Counted from the stretch's first letter, positions 24,694 through 33,957 are shown. The stretch: 64,000 bases of DNA from UMGS1484 sp045593325 (GCA_045593325.1 JAZNWL010000065.1:1-64000); one strand, 5' to 3'. Numbers and translations are program-made. The notes: generated by a model not told the origin, from the letters alone.

Positions 24694-25134
24694 ATGTTGA
24701 ATTCCGTCATTATGATGGGTCGTTTGGTAAATGACCCGGAACTGCGTCAAACCCCGTCAGGTGTAAATGTTTGCTCCTTTACCATTGCGGTAGGGCGTTC
24801 CTTTGCCAAGCAAGGCGAAGAACGGCAAACTGATTTTTTTGACGTTGTTGCATGGAGAGGCCAGGCAGACTTTGTTAGCCGTTTCTTCCGCAAAGGTCAA
24901 ATGATTGCCGTTCAAGGCCGAATGGAAACCCGGACGTATGAAGACCGTAACGGAGTTCGCCGCAAGGCCTACACCATCGTGGCTGACAGTGTTCATTTTA
25001 CTGAGTCCAAGAAGGACAATGGTCCTTCCGCCAATTCTTACGACACCGGTTCTCAAATTCCCCCCGCATTTGAAAATGCAGGCGAAAGTGATTTCCGTGC
25101 CATTGAAATGGTGGATGACGACCTTCCGTTTTAA
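24694..25134 (+). CDS. ssb: single-stranded DNA-binding protein
   Basis: An OB-fold covers about 1-105 (LNSVIMMGRLVNDPELRQTPSG, FFDVVAWRGQADFVSRFFRKGQ). A short flexible linker and the acidic tip DDDLPF, which recruits replication and repair proteins, complete 146 residues. The linker is short compared with many SSBs. It lies between rpsF and rpsR. Confidence 0.97.
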   Translation: MLNSVIMMGRLVNDPELRQTPSGVNVCSFTIAVGRSFAKQGEERQTDFFDVVAWRGQADFVSRFFRKGQMIAVQGRMETRTYEDRNGVRRKAYTIVADSVHFTESKKDNGPSANSYDTGSQIPPAFENAGESDFRAIEMVDDDLPF

Positions 25135-25175
25135 ATGAAAACGGTTACTGAATTTATGTGAAGGAGAGTTAGAAA

Positions 25176-25430
25176 ATGGAAAAGAACGAAAGAACTGAAC
25201 GTCCCGTTCGCCCCAACCGTAAAGGCCGCAAAAAAGTTTGTGCTTTTTGCGTAGATAAAGTGGAAACCATCGACTACAAAGATGTTGCCCGTTTGCGTAA
25301 ATTTACTTCCGAACGCGCAAAAATCTTGCCCCGTCGTGTTACCGGCACTTGCGCTCGTCATCAACGCGCTTTGACCACCGCTATCAAACGTGCCCGTTAC
25401 GTTGCTTTGATGCCCTACGTAAACGACTAA
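25176..25430 (+). CDS. rpsR: 30S ribosomal protein S18
   Basis: The 84-residue protein has KKVCAFCVDKVETIDYKD, DVARLRKF and ILPRRVTGTCARHQRALTTAIKRAR, the S18 pattern. The CAFC and later Cys may bind zinc. AAGGAGAG lies upstream. A terminator follows directly. Confidence 0.98.
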   Translation: MEKNERTERPVRPNRKGRKKVCAFCVDKVETIDYKDVARLRKFTSERAKILPRRVTGTCARHQRALTTAIKRARYVALMPYVND

Positions 25431-25447
25431 TTTTGTTGATTGTTATT

Positions 25448-25484
25448 ATCCCCGAGGTTTGTAATAAACCTCGGGGATTTTTTT
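25448..25484 (+). terminator. terminator of rpsF operon
   Basis: ATCCCCGAGGTTT-gtaat-AAACCTCGGGGAT followed by a T-run. Confidence 0.9.
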
Positions 25485-25502
25485 GAAATAATTTTCAATT
25501 TT

Positions 25503-25533
25503 AGTGAGATATTTTACTCCTTTGTGTGTTTAA
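25503..25533 (+). promoter_or_regulatory. 31-bp conserved upstream element, copy 1
   Basis: The block AGTGAGATATTT followed seven bases later by TTTGTGTGTTTAA matches 62735-62765 at 27 of 31 positions without gaps. Each copy lies upstream of a secreted protein gene and its sigma-A promoter. Function unknown; an alternative-sigma promoter or operator is possible. Confidence 0.5.
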
Positions 25534-25598
25534 GTAGTAGAAAGAGGGAATAGTGAAAATAGCCAAAGAAGGAATCTCGATTTTGTTAAATATATTTA

Positions 25599-25627
25599 TT
25601 GACAAATATATTGCGGTGAAATATAAT
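25599..25627 (+). promoter_or_regulatory. consensus sigma-A promoter
   Basis: TTGACA (25599-25604), 17 bases, TATAAT (25622-25627), both boxes perfect. It precedes the secreted protein gene at 25674. Confidence 0.88.
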
Positions 25628-25673
25628 ATAAGTACACCCACGGGTGATGAATTTTAACAAGGAGATGATTTCT

Positions 25674-27638
25674 ATGGCAACCGCGAAAACAAAAATTCGC
25701 AAAACCTTTCTTGTTCTCTTGTGTATGATTTTGGTGTACACCCTCGCAGGGCATTCTTTCCTTGGCCCCGGCATTTCATCGGCGGCAACAACCATAGGAA
25801 CCATTACCGCAACCGATACGGTTTCTCCCATTGGCGGGCAAGTGGAAACCATGGCTACTTCCGCTACACAAGTTAAAAATGTATTAGTTCGTGTTACTAT
25901 GAATCGCTCGGATATTCGTTCTGCCGTTGCTGAGGTGTACGGAACCAATACGGCAAAATTACATAAATATGATAAGGTGGATATTACCCTTCAACAATTA
26001 AAACAGGTAATCAGATCAAATTGGATTACAGAAAACGGGGCAGACGTTATTATTCAAACCAATGATTATCAAGCTAATCAAAATTTGGTAGATTTGTATT
26101 TTAATGTATCCAATCAAGAGTCAACGCCTTTGAATTGCATTGCTTGTACTATGACAAACAAAGCATTTACGGTAGAGGGCGAAGAGGTTTCCGATGTTTT
26201 TCAATATACAAAAATGTTGATGGGCGATGTGAACGGGGATAACCTAATCAATGCGGAAGATGCACAAAAAATTTTAAAAGCTGCTGTTGATACATTAGAT
26301 CCCCCTCTGACAGATTCCCAGGAATTGGCGGCGGATGTGAATGAAGACGGTGAGGTTGACGCAGAGGATGCATCAGCAATTCTAAACTATGGTGTTGTAA
26401 AAATAAATAGTTTTTGGGATGATGAACAAGTTGTATTGCCTACTGAGCCTAATGATGAAGTTGTTCACCAAGGATGGTATCGCATTAAAAATGCTCAAAC
26501 AGCCCAGTATATTATGGGTGGTAATACCGAGGCAACCAAATATCAAGCTTCCGTTGGCACTACCACCAATACAAAAGCCGCCTGTTTAAAATTTAAAATC
26601 AATCAGGTGAAAAACAATGGCGCAGATACCGGATATTATTCTTTGCGGTGTTTGTACGATCCGGCTGATACGTTATATCTAAAGTTGGATTCTGATTATG
26701 AGCTTACTTTGGCTTATGGTCAGGGAGAATATCTTACCTATTCCGGACATTGGTATTTATTGCCGCAATCTGACGGGAGTTTTCGCATGGTGAACCGTGC
26801 GGTACCCAAACGAGCATTAACCGATTTTGGGTATATAGGAGCAGCCAATCCCAAGTGTGAAGCAGGTTATTGTGAACCGGGCAGTTATTGGATTTTAGAA
26901 CCAGTATTGACCATCGCTTATTATTATGATGAAGCATATTTGGAACGAAATTCATCTGCGCAAAGTGTTTTAACAGCAAGTCAAAATGACATCGCCACTG
27001 TCATTAAATATGTTTTTGGGGTAAATCCTGTGGTGGAAACACCAGATTCTATAGCAACTCATTCTTTTGCAGATGATTGTGATAAAAATAACTTGAATGG
27101 TAATTGTAATTGCTCTGGAAGAACGCCGACTACTTGCTCTCAATATCGAAATTCTTTACAATATCAATACATTCATCATAAGAATGCCAATTCTATGTTG
27201 TTACAATTTTATCGAAAGCCTCCCAAATTGCAAGGAGAGAAAATAAATGTAATAACTAGTGGTGTAATACCATGTTATGTGGATGACGCTACACAAACGC
27301 ATTATTTCAAATCCAACACATTTGATTTAGGTGGGCTATCAAACAGAAACAAACGAGTCGCAGCTGTTTTTACGAATGTGTCGAGTACTGTTAATCGTAA
27401 CTATTATTCAGCTTTGCATGAAATATCACATTGCATTGGAGCAAAAAAAGGAACGGATTCTAAAGTTGATACGAAACACAATATAGTAGATGGAAAAGGA
27501 AGGTGTATAATGTCTACAGAAAGAGATAACGACTATTTGCTTGCACAGTGGAACAGTCATACGGCTGAAGGTTACGGTAATTTGTTTTGTACCGATTGCT
27601 ACGATATGATCCAAGAGTATTTGTTTGATTCGTTTTAG
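25674..27638 (+). CDS. secreted protein with internal dockerin, ricin-like domain and HExxH motif
   Basis: The start at 25674 (AAGGAG nine bases upstream) gives an N-terminal signal region with hydrophobic core LVLLCMILVYTLAG. The 654-residue product has a beta-rich domain, a dockerin at about 182-245 (GDVNGDNLINAEDA and DVNEDGEVDAEDA), a ricin-B-like region at about 262-412 (GWYRIKNAQTAQYIMG, YYSLRCL), and a C-terminal part with LHEISHCIGA at about 581-590. The HExxH pattern plus CIMSTERD some 28 residues later resembles zinc metallopeptidases. A dockerin in the middle is unusual. Protease activity is inferred. A lipoprotein gene follows 11 bases after the stop. Confidence 0.72.
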   Translation: MATAKTKIRKTFLVLLCMILVYTLAGHSFLGPGISSAATTIGTITATDTVSPIGGQVETMATSATQVKNVLVRVTMNRSDIRSAVAEVYGTNTAKLHKYDKVDITLQQLKQVIRSNWITENGADVIIQTNDYQANQNLVDLYFNVSNQESTPLNCIACTMTNKAFTVEGEEVSDVFQYTKMLMGDVNGDNLINAEDAQKILKAAVDTLDPPLTDSQELAADVNEDGEVDAEDASAILNYGVVKINSFWDDEQVVLPTEPNDEVVHQGWYRIKNAQTAQYIMGGNTEATKYQASVGTTTNTKAACLKFKINQVKNNGADTGYYSLRCLYDPADTLYLKLDSDYELTLAYGQGEYLTYSGHWYLLPQSDGSFRMVNRAVPKRALTDFGYIGAANPKCEAGYCEPGSYWILEPVLTIAYYYDEAYLERNSSAQSVLTASQNDIATVIKYVFGVNPVVETPDSIATHSFADDCDKNNLNGNCNCSGRTPTTCSQYRNSLQYQYIHHKNANSMLLQFYRKPPKLQGEKINVITSGVIPCYVDDATQTHYFKSNTFDLGGLSNRNKRVAAVFTNVSSTVNRNYYSALHEISHCIGAKKGTDSKVDTKHNIVDGKGRCIMSTERDNDYLLAQWNSHTAEGYGNLFCTDCYDMIQEYLFDSF

Positions 27639-27649
27639 GAGGGACAATT

Positions 27650-28504
27650 ATGAAGAAGACTTTATTGTTAGCGATAATTTTAATTTGCTCAATTGTATTC
27701 ACAGCTTGTGGTGATTCACCTGAAACTCCCACCGATATGGCTCGCGGTGCACAAGAAACGATAAGTGGCTCGAAACAAGAGAATCAAGATATTGCTCAAG
27801 ATGAAAGCAACGCTCAACAGAATGTGCAAGTAAGTCAAAAAGATGAGGTGGCAACAACTTTTTCCGAAACAGCGAAAGATACCGCTTTTGGTATCGATGA
27901 TAATAGTGTAAAGGTTTCATCTCAATCGAATAGTAAGCAGGATGATGTGGTCACTGCTGACATCGATATCGATAATACTCCTAAGTTTTCCAGTGAAACT
28001 GCATTTAGGAATTGGATGCTAACAAATAATACGGAAGATCAATTTACTGATGAAAGGAATATCCTGTTATCTGTGATGACAGCAGGCGATCAAATTGTGT
28101 ATTATCGTCCAATAGTCGGAACCGGTAATAATTTGTTGCAGTTGGATAGAATAAAACTTGCTGGTGCCACATTAATTTATTATTATCGTTTTGTTGATGA
28201 AACGTATAGTGATTTGGAACTGCAAATATCTTGTTATATGGATGATTCTTTTAAAGAGAATTATTTGGAAGCAGTAAAAGATTTGGAAACCCAAGTTTAT
28301 GGTTATATTTGTACAAATGTAAATAATCATGACGTTTTATATCGTGACAATCAGCATGGTGCAACAGTTTTTCTATGGCAGCAATTTGGAGGTTATATCT
28401 GTGCAACTTTAGAAGGGGAAAATCACGCAGATATGGTACAAGATGTTCTCCCGTATCTCAATTTAGAAAAAGTAACCCTGCGAACTGATACAGTAACCCA
28501 ATAA
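27650..28504 (+). CDS. lipoprotein of unknown function (284 aa)
   Basis: GGAGGG precedes the ATG. The signal peptide ends in lipobox FTAC. A Ser/Gln/Asp-rich spacer of about 90 residues precedes a C-terminal domain (about 100-280) with SETAFRNWML and alternating strands. I recognise no family. It is transcribed with the HExxH protein, so its product could be a surface partner or modulator. A terminator at 28516-28545 closes the unit. Confidence 0.65.
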   Translation: MKKTLLLAIILICSIVFTACGDSPETPTDMARGAQETISGSKQENQDIAQDESNAQQNVQVSQKDEVATTFSETAKDTAFGIDDNSVKVSSQSNSKQDDVVTADIDIDNTPKFSSETAFRNWMLTNNTEDQFTDERNILLSVMTAGDQIVYYRPIVGTGNNLLQLDRIKLAGATLIYYYRFVDETYSDLELQISCYMDDSFKENYLEAVKDLETQVYGYICTNVNNHDVLYRDNQHGATVFLWQQFGGYICATLEGENHADMVQDVLPYLNLEKVTLRTDTVTQ

Positions 28505-28515
28505 CTATAAACCAA

Positions 28516-28545
28516 CCCCTCGGCGAAACCGCCGAGGGGTTCTTA
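28516..28545 (+). terminator. bidirectional terminator
   Basis: CCCCTCGGCG-aaac-CGCCGAGGGG then TTCTTA; it lies between convergent genes. Confidence 0.8.
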
Positions 28546-29763
28546 CTATAAATCACAAAAATACGACTGCATTTTCAATTTGTATTTGCTGTTTGGCAGC
28601 AGATAGGAATGTAGATCCAAAAAGTAACTGTCGGTCATACTTGCCAGGTAGTCAATAACAATTTGGGCAGGGGGTTCATCCCCGTAAGTAAATTCCTTTT
28701 GATAATACCCCATGTGCTGTTTCAGGTGGTTCACGTGATGGGCAAAAACAGGGGAGGCGGTGTTTCCTTTCCGCAGGTCTTTCAGCAAACAGTCAAAAAG
28801 TTCCCAAAACATGGGTTTCACTTGTTGGTCATAAAGGGCATCCACCCGGTCATTTTGATAAATGTATTGATAATTCTCTTTTTTGGCGATCTTTAAGTCC
28901 TCAAAGATCCCGGGGCTTAAGGAAAGATAATTCTTGCCGTAACTGTTGGTCACCAGGTCCACAATCAGATTGTTAATAATGGAACTGTTGGCGGTGCCAA
29001 TCTCTTTGGCGGAAAAGGTGGAATGATTGGGAAGGAGTTTAGCGGTGATGGCATCCTGACGGTCTTTCCCCAGATAGGCGATGATATCACTAATGCGAAC
29101 CACACACCCTTCCAGGGTGGAAGGCACCAGATGTTTGGCGGCTTCTTCTCCCTTTTGGTAACATTCCTCCATGGCGTGATCCAGTTGGGAAAAGGACCCT
29201 GTACCGCGGGGGCGGTATTCCTGTTGTTCCAGTTCTCCGTTGTGGCACAAAATCCCGTCCAACACCTGCAAAGAAACATTACGGCTGTAAAGGGAATCCA
29301 ACACCCGAACACTGTGTACGTTGTGCATAAACCGTTTGCCCAGATGTTCACGGGTCAGTTCATCTAAAATCCGTTCCCCGGCATGGCCGAAGGGGGTATG
29401 CCCCAAATCATGCCCCAGGGCAATGGCTTCGATCAGATCCTGGTTCAGCCCCAACAACCGCCCGATGTTACGGGCAATGCGGGATACCAACTGCACGTGT
29501 AGACCGCGACGGGAAATATCGTCGTTTTCATAAAAGGAAAACACCTGGGTTTTATTGTTGTATCGGTTGTAAACAGGCAGGTGCAGAATTTTTTCGCAGT
29601 CCCGCACAAAGGCAGGGCGAAGCAGGGTGTTTTTGTCCCACCGTTGGTTGCGGCGAACCGCCAAAGAATCGGGGAAGGCAAAACAACCGAAGTCCCCCGA
29701 CTGTTTATCCTTTTCTATTTTTTGAACAATATCATGGGGTAGTTGTTGATATGCCGTTTCCAA
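28546..29763 (-). CDS. dgt: dGTPase-like HD-domain deoxynucleotide triphosphohydrolase
   Basis: The 405-residue protein belongs to the HD-domain dGTPase family that splits dNTPs to deoxynucleoside and triphosphate. GHDLGHTPFGHAGE is the HD motif; RTE-like residues and the HNVHSVRVLD segment follow. RWDKNTLLRPAFVRDCEKILH matches the N-terminal substrate site region. It is the last gene of the dehydrogenase-mnmA-dgt operon, starting four bases after the mnmA stop. Substrate range beyond dGTP cannot be told. Confidence 0.9.
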   Translation of the reverse strand: METAYQQLPHDIVQKIEKDKQSGDFGCFAFPDSLAVRRNQRWDKNTLLRPAFVRDCEKILHLPVYNRYNNKTQVFSFYENDDISRRGLHVQLVSRIARNIGRLLGLNQDLIEAIALGHDLGHTPFGHAGERILDELTREHLGKRFMHNVHSVRVLDSLYSRNVSLQVLDGILCHNGELEQQEYRPRGTGSFSQLDHAMEECYQKGEEAAKHLVPSTLEGCVVRISDIIAYLGKDRQDAITAKLLPNHSTFSAKEIGTANSSIINNLIVDLVTNSYGKNYLSLSPGIFEDLKIAKKENYQYIYQNDRVDALYDQQVKPMFWELFDCLLKDLRKGNTASPVFAHHVNHLKQHMGYYQKEFTYGDEPPAQIVIDYLASMTDSYFLDLHSYLLPNSKYKLKMQSYFCDL

Positions 29764-29766
29764 TGG

Positions 29767-30822
29767 TTATCCCTCCTGATTGTGGGTAATGATTCCCCCG
29801 CCGATGAGTTCATTGTTTTGATAAAACACCGCCGATTGTCCGGGGGTAATAGCCCGTTGAGGGGTTTCAAATACAATGTGCACCCCGTGAGCAGTGGGGG
29901 TAATCAACGCAGGGGCTCCCTTGGCGGAATAGCGGATCTTCACGTCTGCCTTGATGGGGGCTTCGGGGGTGTTTCCCGAAAGCCAGTTGACCTTATGGCA
30001 GGAAAGGGTGGTGCGGAACAGATCCTCATTTTCACCCAAAACCACCTGATGGGTTTCGGGATTCAAAGACAGCACGTATTTGGGACTGCCAAAGGCACCA
30101 AGGCCTTTGCGTTGCCCTACGGTATAATGAAGAATTCCCTTGTGGGGACCCATAACCTCTCCTTGTAAATTCACAAAATCCCCGGTGGGAACGGTAACAC
30201 CCATGCGGTTCAAAAAGGCGGCGTAGTCTTTGTCGGGAATAAAGCAGATTTCCTGGCTGTCGGGAGCGTCGCTCACCGAGATGCCTGCCGTTTTGGCATA
30301 CGCCCGCACCTGGTCTTTGTCAAGGCCGTATAAGGGCAGAAGCAGGTGGGACAATACCTGTTGGGTCATTTGGTATAAAACGTAGGATTGATCTTTGGAC
30401 GAATCGGCAGTGAACAAATGATAAATGCCTTGTTCGTCCTTGGCAATTTTTCCGTAATGCCCTGTAGCAATGGTATCAAATCCCATGTCTAACGCCTTAT
30501 GCAAAAAGGCACCGAATTTAATGGCGCGGTTGCAAAATACACAGGGGTTGGGGGTCAACCCCGCCTGATAGGCTTCCATAAAAGGGGTTACCACATCACG
30601 GCGGAATTCTTGTGAAAAATCAAAGACGTAATGGGGAATTCCCAGTTCCTCTGCCACCCGTTTGGCGGTGATGACACAGTCTTCCCCTGTGGGTTCAAAA
30701 TAGTCTCCGTCCTGCCACAATCGAATGGTGGCGCCGGAAACGTCGTATCCTTGTTCTTGTAACAATGCCGCAACGGCAGAGGAATCCACCCCGCCGCTCA
30801 TGGCAACCAATACTTTTTTCAT
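29767..30822 (-). CDS. mnmA: tRNA-specific 2-thiouridylase
   Basis: Thiolates U34 of tRNA-Lys, -Glu and -Gln. The PP-loop SGGVDSSA lies at the N-terminus, the catalytic cysteines are in TPNPCVFCN and QEICF, and GQRKGLG marks the C-terminal part. The ATG at 30831 touches the AAGG; the ATG at 30822, nine bases further, has proper spacing and starts MKKVLVAMSGG. It overlaps no gene but is only a few bases from its neighbours on both sides. Confidence 0.96.
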   Translation of the reverse strand: MKKVLVAMSGGVDSSAVAALLQEQGYDVSGATIRLWQDGDYFEPTGEDCVITAKRVAEELGIPHYVFDFSQEFRRDVVTPFMEAYQAGLTPNPCVFCNRAIKFGAFLHKALDMGFDTIATGHYGKIAKDEQGIYHLFTADSSKDQSYVLYQMTQQVLSHLLLPLYGLDKDQVRAYAKTAGISVSDAPDSQEICFIPDKDYAAFLNRMGVTVPTGDFVNLQGEVMGPHKGILHYTVGQRKGLGAFGSPKYVLSLNPETHQVVLGENEDLFRTTLSCHKVNWLSGNTPEAPIKADVKIRYSAKGAPALITPTAHGVHIVFETPQRAITPGQSAVFYQNNELIGGGIITHNQEG

Positions 30823-30833
30823 GTTGTTCATCC

Positions 30834-31781
30834 TTATTTGGCTAAATTTTGAGGTGTCCCTTTCAAAAATGCCTGTAAATTCTCCGATGCCCAGTCAATC
30901 AATCGTTGACGGGTCTCCTTTGCCGCCCAGGCAAGGTGAGGGGTGATCACACAGTTGGGAGCGGTAAGCAGGGGACTGCCGTCCTTGGGGGGTTCTTGGC
31001 ACAAAACGTCCACACCAACCCCTGCCAAGTGGTTTTGATGCAAAGCCTCTGCCACGGCTTGTTCGTTGAACACAGGACCGCGGGAGGTGTTGAGCAAAAA
31101 GGCGGTGGGTTTCATTTGCGCCAGGGTGGTTTGGTTGATAATGCCTTTGGTTTCGGGAGTCAGGGGACAGTGGAGAGAAAGAACGTCTGAAGATTGGAGT
31201 AAGGTATTCAGATCCACTGCTTCATAAGGCAGGTGAGGTTTTGGGGTACGGCTGTGATAGATCACCTTCATGTCCAAAGCGGCGGCAATGCCCGCCACCT
31301 TTTGCCCGATGTTGCCCATGCCCAAGATCCCGAAGGTTTTGCCTGCCAGTTCGGTTAAAGGGGCATTCCAGAAACAAAAACGGCGGCAGGATTCCCATTG
31401 TCCGGAAAGTACGTCGGCAGAATGACGCCCCACGTGGTTGCATAATTCCAACAACAAAGCAAAAGTGTGTTGGGCAACGGCGTTGGTGCTGTAATCGGGA
31501 ACGTAACTCACGGGAATGCCCAAGCGGGTGGCAGCTTCAATGTCCACCACGTTATATCCTGTGGACAGCAAACCGATGTATTTCACCCAGGGCATTTGCT
31601 CCAGGATTTCTTTTGGGAGAAGGGTTTTGTTGCTGATGACGATTTCACAGCCTTTGCACCGTTCAATCACTTCGTCAGGTGCGGTGGACTCATATACCGT
31701 CAGGTTACCAACGGCTTCAAAGGGTGCCCAGGTAAGATCCCCGGGATTGCAGGTGTAACCGTCTAAAATTACAATGTTCAT
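30834..31781 (-). CDS. D-2-hydroxyacid dehydrogenase (glycerate dehydrogenase/hydroxypyruvate reductase-like)
   Basis: The 315-residue NAD-dependent enzyme has the dinucleotide-binding GMGNIG in LAGKTFGILGMGNIGQKVAG, the catalytic Arg in LNTSRGPVFNE, the Glu in VDVLCQEPP and the His in ITPHLAW. These fit the D-isomer specific 2-hydroxyacid dehydrogenases; the LLSTGYNVVD segment points to the glycerate dehydrogenase branch. It is the first gene of the operon with mnmA and dgt, and that grouping has no obvious metabolic link. Confidence 0.9.
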   Translation of the reverse strand: MNIVILDGYTCNPGDLTWAPFEAVGNLTVYESTAPDEVIERCKGCEIVISNKTLLPKEILEQMPWVKYIGLLSTGYNVVDIEAATRLGIPVSYVPDYSTNAVAQHTFALLLELCNHVGRHSADVLSGQWESCRRFCFWNAPLTELAGKTFGILGMGNIGQKVAGIAAALDMKVIYHSRTPKPHLPYEAVDLNTLLQSSDVLSLHCPLTPETKGIINQTTLAQMKPTAFLLNTSRGPVFNEQAVAEALHQNHLAGVGVDVLCQEPPKDGSPLLTAPNCVITPHLAWAAKETRQRLIDWASENLQAFLKGTPQNLAK

Positions 31782-31815
31782 AAAGAATACCGCCTTACAT
31801 TATGGTAAAAAATGC

Positions 31816-31844
31816 TTGCATACCTTATATGGGTATGGTATGAT
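31816..31844 (+). promoter_or_regulatory. promoter of small multidrug export-like gene
   Basis: TTGCAT (31816-31821), 17 bases, TATGAT (31839-31844). Confidence 0.7.
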
Positions 31845-31871
31845 TAATTTGTTTGGAAGGAGGGAAACCCG

Positions 31872-32366
31872 ATGGCAGAAACACTAACCAATTTTTTAGG
31901 AGAAATCGGCCTATCACCCTATATAGTGATTATTGTTATTTCTATGCTTCCCTTTGTGGAATTACGGGGTGGTTTGATTGCCGCTGCTATTTTGAATATT
32001 CCTTGGTATTACGCCTTCCCTGTTTGTTTTGTAGCCAATATGGTACCCATTCCGTTTATTTTGCTGTTCATCCGGCAAATCTTTAAGTTCCTGAAAAAGA
32101 TTCGGAAATTACAGCCCATCATTGAAAAACTGGAATCCAAAGCCCGCAAAAAAGGGGAGGGGATTCAAAAAGGTTGGATCATCGGGCTGATTTTGTTTGT
32201 GGGCATTCCCTTGCCCGGAACAGGCGCCTGGACGGGGGCATTGATTGCCGATGTGTTTGATATCCGTATCCGCCATTCCCTTCCTGCCATTGCCCTTGGA
32301 GTTGCCCTGGCAGGGTCCATTATGCTGGTGGTCAGTTATTTCATCCCGGGGTTATTCGGGTTTTAA
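31872..32366 (+). CDS. small multidrug export-like membrane protein (COG2426)
   Basis: The 164-residue protein has four hydrophobic segments and the family motif MLPFVELRGGLIAAAIL near residues 25-41, then PLPGTGAWTGALIADVF, both diagnostic for the COG2426 putative small multi-drug export group. Transport function is inferred from the family name and untested. GGAGGGAAACCC precedes the ATG. It is monocistronic, with a weak terminator after it. Confidence 0.88.
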   Translation: MAETLTNFLGEIGLSPYIVIIVISMLPFVELRGGLIAAAILNIPWYYAFPVCFVANMVPIPFILLFIRQIFKFLKKIRKLQPIIEKLESKARKKGEGIQKGWIIGLILFVGIPLPGTGAWTGALIADVFDIRIRHSLPAIALGVALAGSIMLVVSYFIPGLFGF

Positions 32367-32414
32367 GAGGTTTTCCATGGTAGTATACCATGTTTTGAAA
32401 GAAAACTCAATTCC

Positions 32415-32438
32415 TTTGGGGGAAAACCCAAAATTTTT
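32415..32438 (+). terminator. weak terminator
   Basis: TTTGGG-ggaaaa-CCCAAA followed by ATTTTTCT. Confidence 0.5.
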
Positions 32439-32531
32439 CTCACTGTTTTGGGGATACCCCTTGCAAAGTTCCGCTAAATCTGTTAGTATATTATTTGTAA
32501 AATATTGTAAAATTTTAAGGAGTGCGTTATT

Positions 32532-33107
32532 ATGTCTAAACCTGTATTGATTGAAACTTCTGCTCGTCACATCCACGTGAGCCAAGCAGATTTGGAAACC
32601 TTGTTTGGTGCCGGTTACGAATTGACCCCCAAAAAGGATCTGTCCCAACCCGGCCAATTTGCCTGTGAAGAACGGGTAACCGTTGTTGGCCCCAAAAAAG
32701 AATTGGCAGGGGTTTCCATCCTGGGTCCTGTTCGTCCCGAAACCCAAGTTGAAATTTCTTTGTCCGATGCCCGTGCTATCGGTGTTACCGCTTTGATTCG
32801 TGAATCCGGCGAAACCGAAGGCACCATGGGTTGCAAACTTGTTGGCCCTGCCGGCGAAGTGGAAATCGACCATGGTGTAATCTGCGCCAAACGTCATATT
32901 CACATGACCACTGCCGATGCTGAAAAATACGGCCTTCAAAACAAACAAATCGTTAGCGTAAAAGCCAGCGGTACCGGTCGTGAAACCATTTTTGGTGACG
33001 TTGTTGTTCGCGTTAGCGATTCTTTTGCTCTTGCTATGCACATCGACACTGACGAATGCAACGCTGCCGCCATCACTCCCGGTTTCATCGGTGAAATCAT
33101 CGACTAA
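32532..33107 (+). CDS. pduL: PduL-type phosphate propanoyltransferase
   Basis: Interconverts acyl-CoA and acyl-phosphate; in fermenters it can replace Pta for acetate or propionate production. The 191-residue protein contains two zinc-binding segments typical of the family, ETSARHIHVS near the start and CAKRHIHM near residue 119, and ends within the second beta-barrel. No N-terminal encapsulation peptide is seen and no microcompartment genes are nearby, so a housekeeping role fits better than a compartment one. AAGGAG lies upstream; a TTGCAA/TAGTAT promoter lies about 50 bases before the ATG. Confidence 0.95.
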   Translation: MSKPVLIETSARHIHVSQADLETLFGAGYELTPKKDLSQPGQFACEERVTVVGPKKELAGVSILGPVRPETQVEISLSDARAIGVTALIRESGETEGTMGCKLVGPAGEVEIDHGVICAKRHIHMTTADAEKYGLQNKQIVSVKASGTGRETIFGDVVVRVSDSFALAMHIDTDECNAAAITPGFIGEIID

Positions 33108-33126
33108 GCATTGTCTACATACCCTG

Positions 33127-33160
33127 TCACCCTGTAAGTTCCTTGCAGGGTGATTTTTTG
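33127..33160 (+). terminator. terminator of pduL
   Basis: TCACCCTGtAAG and CTTgCAGGGTGA form the stem, followed by TTTTTTG. It overlaps the space before the next gene. Confidence 0.75.
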
Positions 33161-33175
33161 ATAGGAGGCGGGTCT

Positions 33176-33904
33176 GTGAAACAGTTACTTGTGAAAATCA
33201 TCGTCTTACTTCTTTGTTTGAATTTTGGTTCTTTTGGGGTGACCGCCCAAACCCAGGGGGCATCTTTAACGGTGCTGAAGGCGGAGGTCTCGGAGGCACA
33301 AATGGAAGTGACCTGTCATATTACAGGGCAGGTTTCGCAAATCACCTACCTTGTATATACCCTTACCGAAACCGGGGACCAGGAGGCTTTGGTTCACGCT
33401 GGGGAACTTGCAGGGGGCGAAAATGAGGTGCTCACCTTTCCCTTGACAGTGCCCCTTCACCAAACAGGTTATCTGCTTTGTGTGGGCGGAACTTGGGTAA
33501 CAACACCCCGTCGGGTGGTGGTTTCTGCCCAGGGGTACGCTTTCGGGTATCTGGGGTATTCCCCTGAACAAACCGCCGAAGGGGTAAAAGCAGGACTTGG
33601 CACGCCCGGGGAGATTGCCGTTACCCGCGGGGAAACCGTGCTGGAAGACAGTGAGAAGGTAACCGTAGGGGATAAAGTGATAGCTGGGGAAGAACACTAT
33701 ACTTTGGTAATGTTCGGGGACGTGAATGCCGACCAAAAGGTCAATGCGTCCGACGCTTTGCAAATTCTCCGTCATGCGGTGAAAAAAATCACCCTGACCG
33801 ATACCTCCCTGGCGGCTACCAACTGGGTGCAGGACGGAAAAATTGACGCTACCGATGCCCTTGCTGTACTGAAATTTGCCGTGGGGAAAGCCCAGGGCTT
33901 GTAA
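33176..33904 (+). CDS. small secreted dockerin protein (242 aa)
   Basis: Starts with GTG, seven bases after AGGAGG; the frame upstream overlaps the pduL terminator. A signal peptide (VKIIVLLLCLNFGSFG) ends around residue 25. Residues about 28-170 are beta-rich with no recognised family. The dockerin occupies about 180-240: the first calcium loop is DVNADQKVNASDAL and the second, NWVQDGKIDATDAL, lacks the first Asp, so it is a degenerate loop. No enzymatic motif is seen. It lies directly behind pduL's terminator and has no other obvious promoter. Confidence 0.8.
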   Translation: MKQLLVKIIVLLLCLNFGSFGVTAQTQGASLTVLKAEVSEAQMEVTCHITGQVSQITYLVYTLTETGDQEALVHAGELAGGENEVLTFPLTVPLHQTGYLLCVGGTWVTTPRRVVVSAQGYAFGYLGYSPEQTAEGVKAGLGTPGEIAVTRGETVLEDSEKVTVGDKVIAGEEHYTLVMFGDVNADQKVNASDALQILRHAVKKITLTDTSLAATNWVQDGKIDATDALAVLKFAVGKAQGL

Positions 33905-33928
33905 TCCAAAAGATTTTTAAAAAAAGTG

Positions 33929-33957
33929 TTGCAATTCCAAATAGATTGTGGTATTAT
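33929..33957 (+). promoter_or_regulatory. sigma-A promoter of rplS
   Basis: TTGCAA (33929-33934), 17 bases, TATTAT (33952-33957). Confidence 0.75.

Noticed and set aside
32532..33107. microcompartment-associated PduL
   Set aside because: No shell protein genes nearby and no encapsulation peptide at the N-terminus.
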